Shown here piece by piece: positions 5,602-14,117 of a stretch of 19,120 nucleotides of DNA. The notes beneath the pieces were generated by a model. That model did no database searches. It had not been told where the DNA came from and saw only the letters and a list, made by a program, of their open reading frames with translations. The stretch covers positions 1 through 19,120 of the forward strand of contig JBBRYK010000053.1 in NCBI GenBank assembly GCA_038237665.1. The letters run 5' to 3'. The position numbers and the translations under genes are program-made. This DNA is from JBBRYK01 sp038237665. Its GTDB lineage: Bacteria > Actinomycetota > Thermoleophilia > Gaiellales > Gaiellaceae. Every line of letters starts with the position of its first letter. Positions within the stretch are counted from its first letter, which is position 1.

Positions 5602-8070
5602 GTGCGCGCGCAGGCGTCGGTTCCGACCGCCAAGCTGCTGTTCGACCGCGCCGACCGTCAGATCTACGCCGGGCACGGAACCTGGCACAACATGTTCGGG
5701 GAGGACAGCATCGCGACGCGCTTTCCCGTGCCGTTCTGGGTGCTGGCGCTCGTAGTCGTCGGACTGATCGGCCTGCCGTACGTCTGGGTCGCGGCGCGGT
5801 CGTTGCCCGACCGTGGTTTCGCCCTCTCCAGGCCCGTCGGCCTCCTGCTCGTGTCCGTTCTCGTCTGGTGGCTCGGGAGCCTCAGGCTGCTGACGTTCTC
5901 GCGCTGGAGCATCGCCGCGGCTGCGGGAGTCGTTGCGCTCGGTGCGGCCGCGATCGTGCTGGCACATCGGCACGAGTTCGCTGCGTGGCTACGGCGGTCA
6001 CGGCGAGTGATCCTCGCCGAGGAAGGCGTGTTCTGGGCGCTGTTCGCCGGCGGCGTTCTCATCCGCTGGGCGAACCCCGATCTCTGGCATCCGACGCTCG
6101 GCGGCGAGAAGCCGATGGATTTCGCCTTCCTGAACGCCGTCGTCAAGTCGGCCTACTTCCCGCCGTTCGACCCCTGGTTCGCCGGCGGGAAGCTGAACTA
6201 CTACTACTTCGGGTTCGTCGTCGTCGGGGTTCTGGTCAAGGCGACCAGTGTCGCGCCCTACGTCGCCTACAACCTCGCCGTGCCGACGCTGTCGGCGTTC
6301 CTCGGCGCCGCCGTATTCACGGTCACCCTCGCCTTTGTCGCACCCGCGCGCCGACGCATCCCGCTGCTGCCGCCGCTGCTCGGCGCAGGGTTCGTTGCCT
6401 TGGCGGGCAACCTGGTGGAGCTGAAGCTGGTCCTCCGGAGCATCCACGAATCGATTCACCTGGACTGGTGGTACTGGAACGCGACGAGGGTCATCCACCA
6501 TCCGCCGACGGAGCCGGGGGCGATTACCGAGTTTCCGTTCTTCACGTACCTCTTCGCCGATCTCCACGCGCACGCGATGGCCCTCCCGTACACGGCCGTG
6601 GCGCTTGCGCTCGGCCTTGCAGTCATCCGCGATCGCGAGCCCGCAGGCCGCGCGGTCGGCGCCGGACGGCTTGCACTCCTGGCGCTTGTCGTCGGCGCCC
6701 TCTGGGCGACGAATACGTGGGACGTTCCCACCTACGCCGCTCTCGCCCTCGTCTTCCTCACCATCGGCCGGTGGGCCGGCGACCGGCGGGTCACACTTCG
6801 CGGGCTCGTCTCCGTCGCGGCATCGGTAGCGGCGGTGGTCGGCCTGGCCTACCTCGTCTTCCTGCCCTTCCATCTCGACTACGTGTCGTCGTACAGCGGG
6901 TTCCAGCGCTGGCGAGGCGGCCGGACGTCGATTGGGGACTACCTGACGATCCACGGCTGCTTCCTCATCCTGATCGTGGCCGGGCTCGTCGTCGAGCTCG
7001 CCCGGGCGCGCGACGCGAACGCCGTGACGAGAGTGCTTCGGCTCGGGATCCGCAGATGGCGTGATCTGGGCAGGCTGCGCCGGCTCCACGGCCTCCTCGT
7101 CCGCCGATCGGTGGGCTACACCACGGGTCTCGGTGGCGTCGCCGCGAGTGTGCTCCTCGCCGCCGTGCTCGCCGGGCTCGGACAGGGCGTGGCGGCGCTG
7201 GCGACGGCGATTGGACTGCTCTGCCTGCTCGGACTCGTGGGCAGGCGCCGGGCGGCACGCGTGCTCGAGCAGACGGCGATCGTTTTCGTTCTCGCCGGCC
7301 TCGTACTCACCGTCCTCGTCGAATACTTCGTCGTGCGGAACATCGACATCGGGCGACAGAACACCGTCTTCAAGTTCTACCTCCAGGTCTGGGTGCTCTG
7401 GGGGATCGCTGCCGCCGTCTTCACACACGGCGTCTACCGGCGGCTCCCGGAGTTCCGCCGGCCCGTCCGCGTCGCCTGGCGTGGCGCGTTCGTCGGCTTC
7501 CTCGCCGTGGTCGCGCTCTACCCGATCCTCGCAATACGGGCGAAAATCGAAGACCGGTTCGACTCGTCGGTTGGCCCGACGCTGAACGGAATGGCCTTCA
7601 TGGATCGCGCGGTCTACGGCGATCACGGCTCGACGTTCGCGCTCCGCTTCGACGAGGCCGCGATCCGCTGGATACTGACCTCCGTCCCGGGGTCGCCCGC
7701 GGTCGGCGAGCTGAACACGTCACCGACGCTCTACGGCTGGGGGAATCGCTACGCCATGTTCACGGGGAATCCGGCGATCGTCGGCTGGGACTTTCACGAG
7801 CGTCAGCAGCGACCGGACCAGACCCCGCTCGTGCGGGAGCGCGTCGCGCAGGTCCAGGAGGCGTACAAGACGACGCGGCCGGAGGAGGCGTACCGGATCT
7901 TCCGGCATTACGGCGTCAGCTACTTCGTCGTCGGCCCGCTGGAGCGGGCGTACTTCCCCGAGGGCCAGGCGAAGTGGGATGCGCGTGACGGCGTGCTTTG
8001 GCGGCCCGTTTACCGCAACCCGGGCGTGCGGATCTACGAGCTCCTGGTCGACGGGCAGCCCGGGGCGTGA
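5602..8070 (+). CDS. YYY membrane protein 1 (DUF2298 / TIGR03662-like GT-C protein)
   Basis: A polytopic membrane protein of about 822 residues. Hallmarks are GGEKPMDFAFLNAV (E169-D173), FDPWFAGGKLNYYYFGF with the YYY triplet at 200-202, a DLHAHAMALPY loop near 320, and RNIDIGRQNTVFKFYLQVW near 578-596. The soluble C-terminal part contains LYGWGNR and GVSYFVVGPLERAYF. The family is thought to be GT-C-like and to act on lipid-linked sugars in the membrane; its reaction is not established. The start is uncertain. GTG 5602 has GGAGG at 5589-5593 (8-base spacing), but the same frame upstream from about 5521 (RRLSALVVLAAGAILAAA) looks like a signal peptide, which would need a CTG start at 5503 or 5515. 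The 3' end overlaps the next, convergent gene by 37 bp. Confidence 0.9.
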   Translation: MRAQASVPTAKLLFDRADRQIYAGHGTWHNMFGEDSIATRFPVPFWVLALVVVGLIGLPYVWVAARSLPDRGFALSRPVGLLLVSVLVWWLGSLRLLTFSRWSIAAAAGVVALGAAAIVLAHRHEFAAWLRRSRRVILAEEGVFWALFAGGVLIRWANPDLWHPTLGGEKPMDFAFLNAVVKSAYFPPFDPWFAGGKLNYYYFGFVVVGVLVKATSVAPYVAYNLAVPTLSAFLGAAVFTVTLAFVAPARRRIPLLPPLLGAGFVALAGNLVELKLVLRSIHESIHLDWWYWNATRVIHHPPTEPGAITEFPFFTYLFADLHAHAMALPYTAVALALGLAVIRDREPAGRAVGAGRLALLALVVGALWATNTWDVPTYAALALVFLTIGRWAGDRRVTLRGLVSVAASVAAVVGLAYLVFLPFHLDYVSSYSGFQRWRGGRTSIGDYLTIHGCFLILIVAGLVVELARARDANAVTRVLRLGIRRWRDLGRLRRLHGLLVRRSVGYTTGLGGVAASVLLAAVLAGLGQGVAALATAIGLLCLLGLVGRRRAARVLEQTAIVFVLAGLVLTVLVEYFVVRNIDIGRQNTVFKFYLQVWVLWGIAAAVFTHGVYRRLPEFRRPVRVAWRGAFVGFLAVVALYPILAIRAKIEDRFDSSVGPTLNGMAFMDRAVYGDHGSTFALRFDEAAIRWILTSVPGSPAVGELNTSPTLYGWGNRYAMFTGNPAIVGWDFHERQQRPDQTPLVRERVAQVQEAYKTTRPEEAYRIFRHYGVSYFVVGPLERAYFPEGQAKWDARDGVLWRPVYRNPGVRIYELLVDGQPGA

Positions 8071-9959
8071 AGCGACCGGCACAGGCGGCGCCGGAACTCG
8101 GCGGCCGAGAGCCGCTCGCTTCTGCGGAAGATCGACACGGGCGGGTGGTCGTAGACCCAGAAGGCCTCCTCGGCGCGCTGGTCGCGCAGCTGGACGCCGA
8201 AGAGCTCCGGGTACGACTCGAAGCGCGCGACCCGCGTGAATCCGAGCCGCCCCTCGAACAGGAGCCGGTAGTAGCGCGCCATGATCGGGAAGCGGTCGGG
8301 CAGGCGTCCGATCGTCTTCCACGCCCGCGGCGAGCTGACGACGTAGTAGTCGGCCTTCGAGAGCCCGTCGTAGAGCTTGGCGATCTTCGTGTCGTCGTCG
8401 GCGTCGAAGACAGGCAGGACCACACCCTTGTACGCCGCCGCGGCGCCTCCGACCGGAAGCGAGTCGTCCCAGTGCTCGTTCGCAAGCGTCGATCCTTCGG
8501 GGACGTGCCGGACGATCCACTCCGACGCGGCGACCCGCGTGTTCGTCGCGGCATAGACGTGGTGGAACGCGAACGCGTAGAGGAACGTCGGGACGACGAC
8601 GAGGACCGCAGCGAGCGCCCCCGCGAGGGGGCGCCGAGTGCCGAGTGCAACCACCGCCGTCGCGGCGATCACGCACAGAAGCGGCAGGATGGAAACGAGG
8701 TAGCGGCCGGTGTGGGCGAAGAGGGTGGCGAAGTAGAAGAAGACCGCGAGGACGAAGATCAGCAGCAACAGGCGGACGGTCAGGTCGGCGACCGCTCCCG
8801 GGGGCGCCTCTGCGACACGGTTGCCGCGGCCGCGAACGAACTCGACCAGCGACGCCCCAACCCGCCAGCAGAGCAGCACTACTCCGGCGAGCGCAGCGGC
8901 GCCGAGCGCCGGCCCGAGTTGCCAGACGACGAGGTTTTCGACCGGCGCCCAAACCGGTTTCGAAAGCAGCCACTGGTACGCCGGCGGGAAGAGGATCTTC
9001 CCACCCAGCAAATCGTGCTGCTCGCCCAGCGCGGCCCGGAGATGGCCGTCGACGGTCAGATCGAGCCAGCTCGAGTGGGCGAACACGTATGGATCGACGG
9101 CGCGGTACGCAACGTACGCCGAGACGAGGACGGCGAGCGAGCCCGCGGCGAAACGGAGCACCGCCTCGGCGCCGTCGGCCCACCGGACAGTCAGGGCCGT
9201 CTGGCCGAGGAGCGCGACGGCGACGGGAACCGCGACGAGCGCGCCGCTCACCTTGCAGGCGACCGCAAGGCCGACGGCGGCGCCTACACCGATCAGAAGC
9301 GGGGGGAACCGAGGCGGGTGGCCAGTCGCAGCGCGCCGTGTCTGCAAAACCGCGAGCGTGATCGCGAGCAGCGTGAAGAAGACGAGCCAGGGATCAACGG
9401 TGAAGAAATGGGACTGCTGGACCGCGGCGACGGTTCCTGCGTAGAGTGCAGCCGCGAGCAGCGCGCCGGCCGTCGCGGCCCGGGCGCCCTCTCGCTCGAA
9501 CAGCATGCGTGCCAGGAAGAACACGAGCAGGATCGAGGCGGTGTCCAAGATTGCGGACAACGTGCGACCGAGGACGTTCAGACGGCCGTAGCCCTCGCGT
9601 CCGACGATCGCTGCGGCGGCCTTCGTCCCGAAGAGGGGCAGCGTGCCGTAGACGTACGACCGGCCAGGCTCGGTGTTGTACGGCGAGAGCGGGGAGTCGT
9701 GGACGTCGAGGTACTGGCCGAGCGATCCCGGCCAGTGGATGTTGTCCGCGACGATGCTGAGATAGCGCTCGTCGGGATGGAGATGGTCCCCACGGTCCCA
9801 GTTCGCGTCGGAGACGCGCAGCCACGCACCCAGCGCAAGCGTGAGGGCGAGCGTTGCGATGGTCGCGACCCGCAGGGAGACGCCCAGCCGATTGAGCAAT
9901 TCGGCCAGCCCGCGCCCACCTGCTAGCGAGCGATCTCGGGCGATGAGGGTCCTCACCAT
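8034..9959 (-). CDS. GT39-like (PMT_2-type) GT-C membrane glycosyltransferase
   Basis: A polytopic protein of about 641 residues. After a short cytoplasmic N terminus, the first helix (about 30-48) leads into the loop GDHLHPDERYLSIVADN, whose D63-E64 pair matches the conserved acidic motif of GT-C enzymes. The segment VQQSHFFTVDPWLVFF resembles the second conserved loop of PMT/GT39 proteins. Many helices follow, then a soluble C-terminal portion (from about YVVSSPRAW) ending LRDQRAEEAFWVYDHPPVSIFRR plus a short tail. It probably transfers sugar from a polyprenyl-phosphate donor outside the cytoplasm. It is divergent from the GT4 gene. ATG 9959 is preferred because AGAAGG lies just upstream, but GTG 9965, GTG 9956 or TTG 9899 are possible, and the first three would overlap the GT4 start. 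It overlaps the YYY gene by 37 bp. Confidence 0.88.
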   Translation of the reverse strand: MVRTLIARDRSLAGGRGLAELLNRLGVSLRVATIATLALTLALGAWLRVSDANWDRGDHLHPDERYLSIVADNIHWPGSLGQYLDVHDSPLSPYNTEPGRSYVYGTLPLFGTKAAAAIVGREGYGRLNVLGRTLSAILDTASILLVFFLARMLFEREGARAATAGALLAAALYAGTVAAVQQSHFFTVDPWLVFFTLLAITLAVLQTRRAATGHPPRFPPLLIGVGAAVGLAVACKVSGALVAVPVAVALLGQTALTVRWADGAEAVLRFAAGSLAVLVSAYVAYRAVDPYVFAHSSWLDLTVDGHLRAALGEQHDLLGGKILFPPAYQWLLSKPVWAPVENLVVWQLGPALGAAALAGVVLLCWRVGASLVEFVRGRGNRVAEAPPGAVADLTVRLLLLIFVLAVFFYFATLFAHTGRYLVSILPLLCVIAATAVVALGTRRPLAGALAAVLVVVPTFLYAFAFHHVYAATNTRVAASEWIVRHVPEGSTLANEHWDDSLPVGGAAAAYKGVVLPVFDADDDTKIAKLYDGLSKADYYVVSSPRAWKTIGRLPDRFPIMARYYRLLFEGRLGFTRVARFESYPELFGVQLRDQRAEEAFWVYDHPPVSIFRRSERLSAAEFRRRLCRSLHAPGCPSTRSS

Positions 9960-11088
9960 CCTCACCTTCTACCATCCTCACTGGACCGGCCTGTCGACGT
10001 TCGCGCGCCGGATCGCCGAGGGCCTGGCCGCACGCGGGCACGACATCACCGTCCTGACCACGCAGCATGAGCCGGGGTTGCGGCGGCGGGAAACCGTCGG
10101 CGGCGTCGAGGTCGTGCGCCTCCCCACGGCCGGACGGTTGAGCAGGGGGATGGTTGCGCCGTCCTTTCCCGTCGTCGCAGCCCGGCTGATCGAGCGGAGC
10201 GACGTCGTCCAGATCCACACGCCGCTGATGGAGTGCCTTCTCGTCGCCGGTCTCTGCCGGTGGAAGCGCCGGCCGCTGCTGATGACCCATCAGGGCGACC
10301 TCGTGATGCCGGCCGGGCTGGCAAACCAGATCGTCGAGCGCGTCGGGACAGGATTGCTCACAGCCACCGAGCGGCTCGCCGACCGCATCTCGACACACAG
10401 CCCCGACTACGCTCGGCACTCCCGCTTCCTGCAGCGAGAGGTGCAAAAGGTCGTACCGATCTATCCGCCGGTCGACATCCCCGAGCCCGACCGGCAGGCC
10501 GCCGGCGCGTGGCGCCGTGAGCTCGGGCTCGAGGGGAAGAAGATCGTTGGCTTCGCCGGCCGCTTCGTCGAGGAGAAGGGGTTCGACTTCCTCCTCCGCG
10601 CGACCCCGGCGCTGCTCGACGCCGAGCCGTCCGTCCATCTCGTCTACGCCGGCGACCACCGCATCGCCTACGAGCGTTTCTACGAGCGCTGCGTCCCGCT
10701 CATCGAGGCGCATCGCCGAGACCTGACGTTCGTCGGGCTGATCCGCGACCGGCGGCTCGCAGACTTCTACGCCCTCTGCGATGTCTTTGCGCTTCCCAGC
10801 CGGACCGACTGCTTCGCGGCCGTCCAGGTCGAGGCGATGCTGTGCGGCACGCCGGTCGTCGCTTCGGACATCCCGGGCGCCCGAGAGCCCGTTCGGGAGA
10901 CGGGGATGGGCGTACTCGTCCGGCCTCGAGACCCGGCTGCACTCGCTGCCGGTCTGATCGAGGTGCTCCGCGAGCCGGCGCGCTACACGAAGGAGCGCGC
11001 GACAGTGCGAGCGGTGTTCGACCCGGACAAAAGCATCGACGAGTACGAGCGGCTGCTCGAGTCGCTCATTGCCCGAGGGCAGGGCTGA
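9943..11088 (+). CDS. GT4-family glycosyltransferase (GT-B fold)
   Basis: A 381-residue cytoplasmic enzyme. The N-terminal Rossmann domain opens MRVLTILTFYHPHWTGLSTFARRIAEGL, with the glycine-rich acceptor loop, and continues into VLTTQHEPGL and an HTPLME segment. The C-terminal domain has GFAGRFVEEKGFDFLL (203-218), the common GR..EEKG phosphate-binding motif. It also has PSRTDCFAAVQVEAMLCGTPVV (about 285-306), the E-x7-E-type donor-sugar motif of GT4. It should use a nucleotide sugar to extend a lipid-linked or secreted glycan; donor and acceptor cannot be told. The ATG at 9943 gives the canonical N terminus; its ribosome-binding site is weak. Its stop (CTGA) touches a possible CTG start of the downstream methyltransferase. 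Confidence 0.94.
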   Translation: MRVLTILTFYHPHWTGLSTFARRIAEGLAARGHDITVLTTQHEPGLRRRETVGGVEVVRLPTAGRLSRGMVAPSFPVVAARLIERSDVVQIHTPLMECLLVAGLCRWKRRPLLMTHQGDLVMPAGLANQIVERVGTGLLTATERLADRISTHSPDYARHSRFLQREVQKVVPIYPPVDIPEPDRQAAGAWRRELGLEGKKIVGFAGRFVEEKGFDFLLRATPALLDAEPSVHLVYAGDHRIAYERFYERCVPLIEAHRRDLTFVGLIRDRRLADFYALCDVFALPSRTDCFAAVQVEAMLCGTPVVASDIPGAREPVRETGMGVLVRPRDPAALAAGLIEVLREPARYTKERATVRAVFDPDKSIDEYERLLESLIARGQG

Positions 11089-11153
11089 CCACGCCGGCCC
11101 TCCCGCCCGGCGACCGCGCGATCCTCGACGGCGTCCTGCGCAATGAGCTCGAC

Positions 11154-11966
11154 ATGGCCTTCAAGCGGCGGGCGCTCCTCCTGCTCGGGTACCTCGAGCT
11201 GCAGGACGGCGACCGCGTCCTCGACTGCGGCTGCGGCATGGGCTTCTACCTGAGGGCGATGGGGCGACTGCGTTCGCTCCGCCTGACCGGTCTCGACTCG
11301 GACCGCGAGCGCCTGCGCTGGGCGGAACGCGAAGGGGTGCCGGCGGAGCTCGTCGAGGGCGACGCCGAGCAGCTCCCGTTCGACGACGACTCCTTCGACA
11401 AGGTGCTGATGAGCGAGGTGCTCGAGCATCTCGCCGACGACGAGCGCGCCCTCCGTGAGGTGCATCGGGTGCTCCGGCCGGGCGGCATTCTCGCTCTCTC
11501 GGTCCCGCACGGCCGCTACCCGTTCTGGTGGGACCCGATCAACTCGGTCTGGAGCGGGCTGGGCGGGCGTCCGATCAGGTCGGGCCCGCTCGTTGGGATC
11601 TGGACGAACCACCGGCGGCTCTACGAACCCGAGCCGCTCGCGGAGCTCGTGCGGGCGGTGTCCTTCGAGATCGAGGCGCTCGAGGAGTCGACGCACTACG
11701 CGCTTCCGTTCAGCCATTTCCTCCTCTACGGGATCGGGAAGCCGCTGTTTGAGCGCGGCTACCTCCCGCAGGCGCTGCGAAGAAGCGCCGACCGCTTTGC
11801 GGGGGAGGAGAACTACGGCAGCCGCGTCAATCCCGTCAATGCCGCACGCGCCCTGTTCCGCTCGGTCGATCGGCTGAACGAACGGCCGCGTGCGAGAAGG
11901 AGTCGAACGTTCGTGAACGTGCTGCTCAAGGCGCGGAAGTCCGAGCACGCGGCGGCGTCGGCGTGA
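11154..11966 (+). CDS. Class I SAM-dependent methyltransferase (Methyltransf_11-like)
   Basis: At least 270 residues from ATG 11154. Motif I VLDCGCGMGFYL (22-33), motif II LTGLDSDRERLRWA (D48), VEGDAEQLPFDDDSFD (about 67-82) and MSEVLEHLADDERALREVHRVLRPGGIL (about 86-113) are all intact. The rest (WTNHRRLYEPEPLAELVRAVSF, then FSHFLLYGIGKPL) could hold the acceptor site. The substrate is unknown; a sugar or lipid carrier fits the neighbours. Similar-looking sequence (ALPPGDRAILDGVLRNELD) continues upstream of the ATG in frame with no ATG, GTG or TTG. A CTG at 11085, inside the GT4 stop (CTGA) and preceded by GAGGG at 11075-11079, may be the true start and would give 293 residues. The 3' end overlaps the convergent YYY gene by 41 bp. 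Confidence 0.9.
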   Translation: MAFKRRALLLLGYLELQDGDRVLDCGCGMGFYLRAMGRLRSLRLTGLDSDRERLRWAEREGVPAELVEGDAEQLPFDDDSFDKVLMSEVLEHLADDERALREVHRVLRPGGILALSVPHGRYPFWWDPINSVWSGLGGRPIRSGPLVGIWTNHRRLYEPEPLAELVRAVSFEIEALEESTHYALPFSHFLLYGIGKPLFERGYLPQALRRSADRFAGEENYGSRVNPVNAARALFRSVDRLNERPRARRSRTFVNVLLKARKSEHAAASA

Positions 11967-14088
11967 TCGCGAAGACGACGGTTCCAGCGTCTGTGAAGAC
12001 GCGGCGACCGAGGCGGCTGAACTTCGCGAGGCCGCGGCTCGGATAGTCGGCGCGCTCGAGGGATCCGATCACGACGAAGCGGATGCGATAGCGCGCCAGC
12101 AGCCGCCCCCCCTCTCGGACGCTGCTCGTCGAATAGAGGCGCGCGACGTCGTCTCCCCGCCCACCCGGATCGTGGCCCCACTGGACCTCGTGCCCGCCCC
12201 AGCCGAGCACCGTAGGCAGGCCGGTGAACGTCGAGATTCGCGCGTGGCCTCGAGGGGAGAAGTCCGGACCGAACGCCTCGAGGACGGTCGGGGTTCCGCG
12301 CACGTGCTTCCGAAGCCAGGCGATCGCGCGGACATCGCCGGGGGCCCGGCGCTCGAGCCAGCGGAGCCCGTCGAGGCTGGGCGTAGCGGAGAAGCCGCCG
12401 GTGCGGGAGTAGGAGCCGACGATCGGGTACGCAGCCGCCAAAACGGCCAGCACGACCAGCCCCGCCGTCCAGGCCGCGCGCGTCCTTCTGCCGAGCCAGG
12501 CGCGGTTCCAGAAGACAATGCAGCCGGCGGCGACCGCGAGCAGGAACCACGCCTGATAGCCGGCCTTGAACACGGTGTTGAAGCGGTAGCTCGCGGTCCC
12601 GTCGAACGAGTCGCGGACGTAGGCGTACTCCCCCAGGGCGATCAGGCCCAGGGCGGCGGCGGTGAGCAACCACAGAAAACGCTGAGGCTGCGGGAAGCGC
12701 GAGCTCAATGCTGTGTGGAGGGCGAGAGCCGCGAGCACGAGGGCGAGCGTGACTCCGGCCAGATGGCGCGGAGACAGCAGGGTCAGGACGAACGCCGCAC
12801 CGACTGTCGCCCAGGCGGCGTAGCGGAAGGACATCCGCAGGCGGTGCATGAGCAGGGTCAACACGACCCAGAGCGGCAGCCCGTAGATGAGCAGCTCGTC
12901 CAGCCCGAACCGGCTGAAGGATGGGTGCTCCCGGACGAGCCCGATTCCGCCCGTCGTCGGAGAGAAACGGAGCGCGAAGGGCAGGAAGACGAGGATCGAC
13001 GTCGCCAGCCAGGCGGCGAGCCAGGCAGCGGCGCCCCGGATCCTTCCAAGCGGTGAAAGCGTCCAGAGGATGAGGGCGAGCGCCCCGAGCGCGACGGCGG
13101 TCGGGTAGTCGAACGAGTTGATCGCGTACAGCGAGCCGAGGGCGAGGCCGGCGATCAGGAGCTCGGCCGCCGCTCGGGTCCGGGCGCCAGGCGGACCTGC
13201 CAAGCAGAGTTGCAGTGAATAGGCGAGCACGAGGAGGGCGAAAGGCGCCGCCATCACATGGGCGTGGAGGTCGGCGAGGAGGAAGCTGAAAGACGGGAAC
13301 TCGTTTGCGGTGTGTGCAATCACCCGCGAGGGCGCGAACCAGTCGTAGGTCAGCCAGGAGCCTGGATGCCGCAGGTAGTCGACCCCGCCCGCGATGTTGC
13401 CCGCGACCACGGCGAAGGCGACCGCTGCGAGCCCGACGAGGGCCGGCGAGCGGGACGGCACCCCTCCGTCGCGACGGGCCGCGAGGTGGAGGGCCGACGC
13501 GACGCCGAAGACGGACACAGCCGAAAGCGCATAGAAAAGGGCGACGCCAAGGTTGAAGCCGGCCGTCGCGCCGACGTGCGCGGTGCGCGACAGCCAGGCG
13601 ACGAGGTAGTGACCGTAGTAGTAGTAGTTGAGCGTGTCGCCCGAGAACCAGGGATCGGGCGGCGGGAACGAGTGACTGCGCTGGATCGAGCCGACGATGG
13701 CCATGTCCATCGGCTTTTCCGTCTGCCACACGTCCGGTGAAAAGCCGTGCAGGAGCGCCCAGCCGCAGAAGGCGATGCCGAACAGCACCTCGGCAGCCAG
13801 CCAGAGCCGGAGAGCACCGCCGGTGGGGCGGGCGCCCGGGACGCGCAGCCAGGCGACGGCGCCAGTCAGCCCCAGCAGCGCGATCCCGAGCGCGATCGAG
13901 GCGCCGCCGTACCGGAGGACGTGCAGGCCGGCCAGAAGCCAGGCGGGGTAGGACGCGAGGAGGAGGCCGAGCGGCTTCGCGAGCGCGAATCCGCCGCCGG
14001 GGAGGCGGCCGAAGAGCAGGGCGCAGCAGGGAACGGCAAGCAGGCCGATCACCTCGACGACGAGCCAGAACTGGAGTGCCGCGCTCAC
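11926..14088 (-). CDS. YYY membrane protein 2 (DUF2298 / TIGR03662-like GT-C protein)
   Basis: A 720-residue polytopic protein, paralogous to YYY protein 1. Its motifs are VWQTEKPMDMAIVGS (E124-D128), PDPWFSGDTLNYYYYGHYLV with a four-tyrosine run at 155-158, FLLADLHAHVMAAPFALL, and YRFNTVFKAGYQAWFLL. The C-terminal domain has TVLGWGGHEVQWGH and RIRFVVIGSLERADYP. It lacks the extra N-terminal segment of protein 1, starting directly with the first helix (about 7-26), and is about 100 residues shorter. The role is presumed to be in lipid-linked sugar handling or transfer at the membrane; the exact reaction is unknown. The GTG start (14088) has a weak ribosome-binding site and lies only 29 bp from the divergent FAD-protein gene. 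The 3' end overlaps the methyltransferase gene by 41 bp. Confidence 0.9.
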   Translation of the reverse strand: MSAALQFWLVVEVIGLLAVPCCALLFGRLPGGGFALAKPLGLLLASYPAWLLAGLHVLRYGGASIALGIALLGLTGAVAWLRVPGARPTGGALRLWLAAEVLFGIAFCGWALLHGFSPDVWQTEKPMDMAIVGSIQRSHSFPPPDPWFSGDTLNYYYYGHYLVAWLSRTAHVGATAGFNLGVALFYALSAVSVFGVASALHLAARRDGGVPSRSPALVGLAAVAFAVVAGNIAGGVDYLRHPGSWLTYDWFAPSRVIAHTANEFPSFSFLLADLHAHVMAAPFALLVLAYSLQLCLAGPPGARTRAAAELLIAGLALGSLYAINSFDYPTAVALGALALILWTLSPLGRIRGAAAWLAAWLATSILVFLPFALRFSPTTGGIGLVREHPSFSRFGLDELLIYGLPLWVVLTLLMHRLRMSFRYAAWATVGAAFVLTLLSPRHLAGVTLALVLAALALHTALSSRFPQPQRFLWLLTAAALGLIALGEYAYVRDSFDGTASYRFNTVFKAGYQAWFLLAVAAGCIVFWNRAWLGRRTRAAWTAGLVVLAVLAAAYPIVGSYSRTGGFSATPSLDGLRWLERRAPGDVRAIAWLRKHVRGTPTVLEAFGPDFSPRGHARISTFTGLPTVLGWGGHEVQWGHDPGGRGDDVARLYSTSSVREGGRLLARYRIRFVVIGSLERADYPSRGLAKFSRLGRRVFTDAGTVVFAITPTPPRARTSAP

Positions 14089-14117
14089 GCTCGTTCGCAG
14101 CGTATGCTCGGCCGCTC

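Noticed and set aside
5998..7626. 542-codon minus-strand open frame opposite YYY protein 1
   Set aside because: Highly charged shadow sequence with no recognisable fold. The plus strand carries all DUF2298 motifs.
7998..9926. 642-codon plus-strand open frame opposite the second GT39-like gene
   Set aside because: Its Arg/Glu/Asp/Gln-rich composition is typical of an antisense shadow. The minus strand encodes a membrane enzyme with the HPDER motif.
13737..14117. N-terminal extension of the FAD protein
   Set aside because: It is antisense to YYY protein 2 and consists of Arg/Ala/Gly-rich shadow. The Rossmann motif begins just after ATG 14118.
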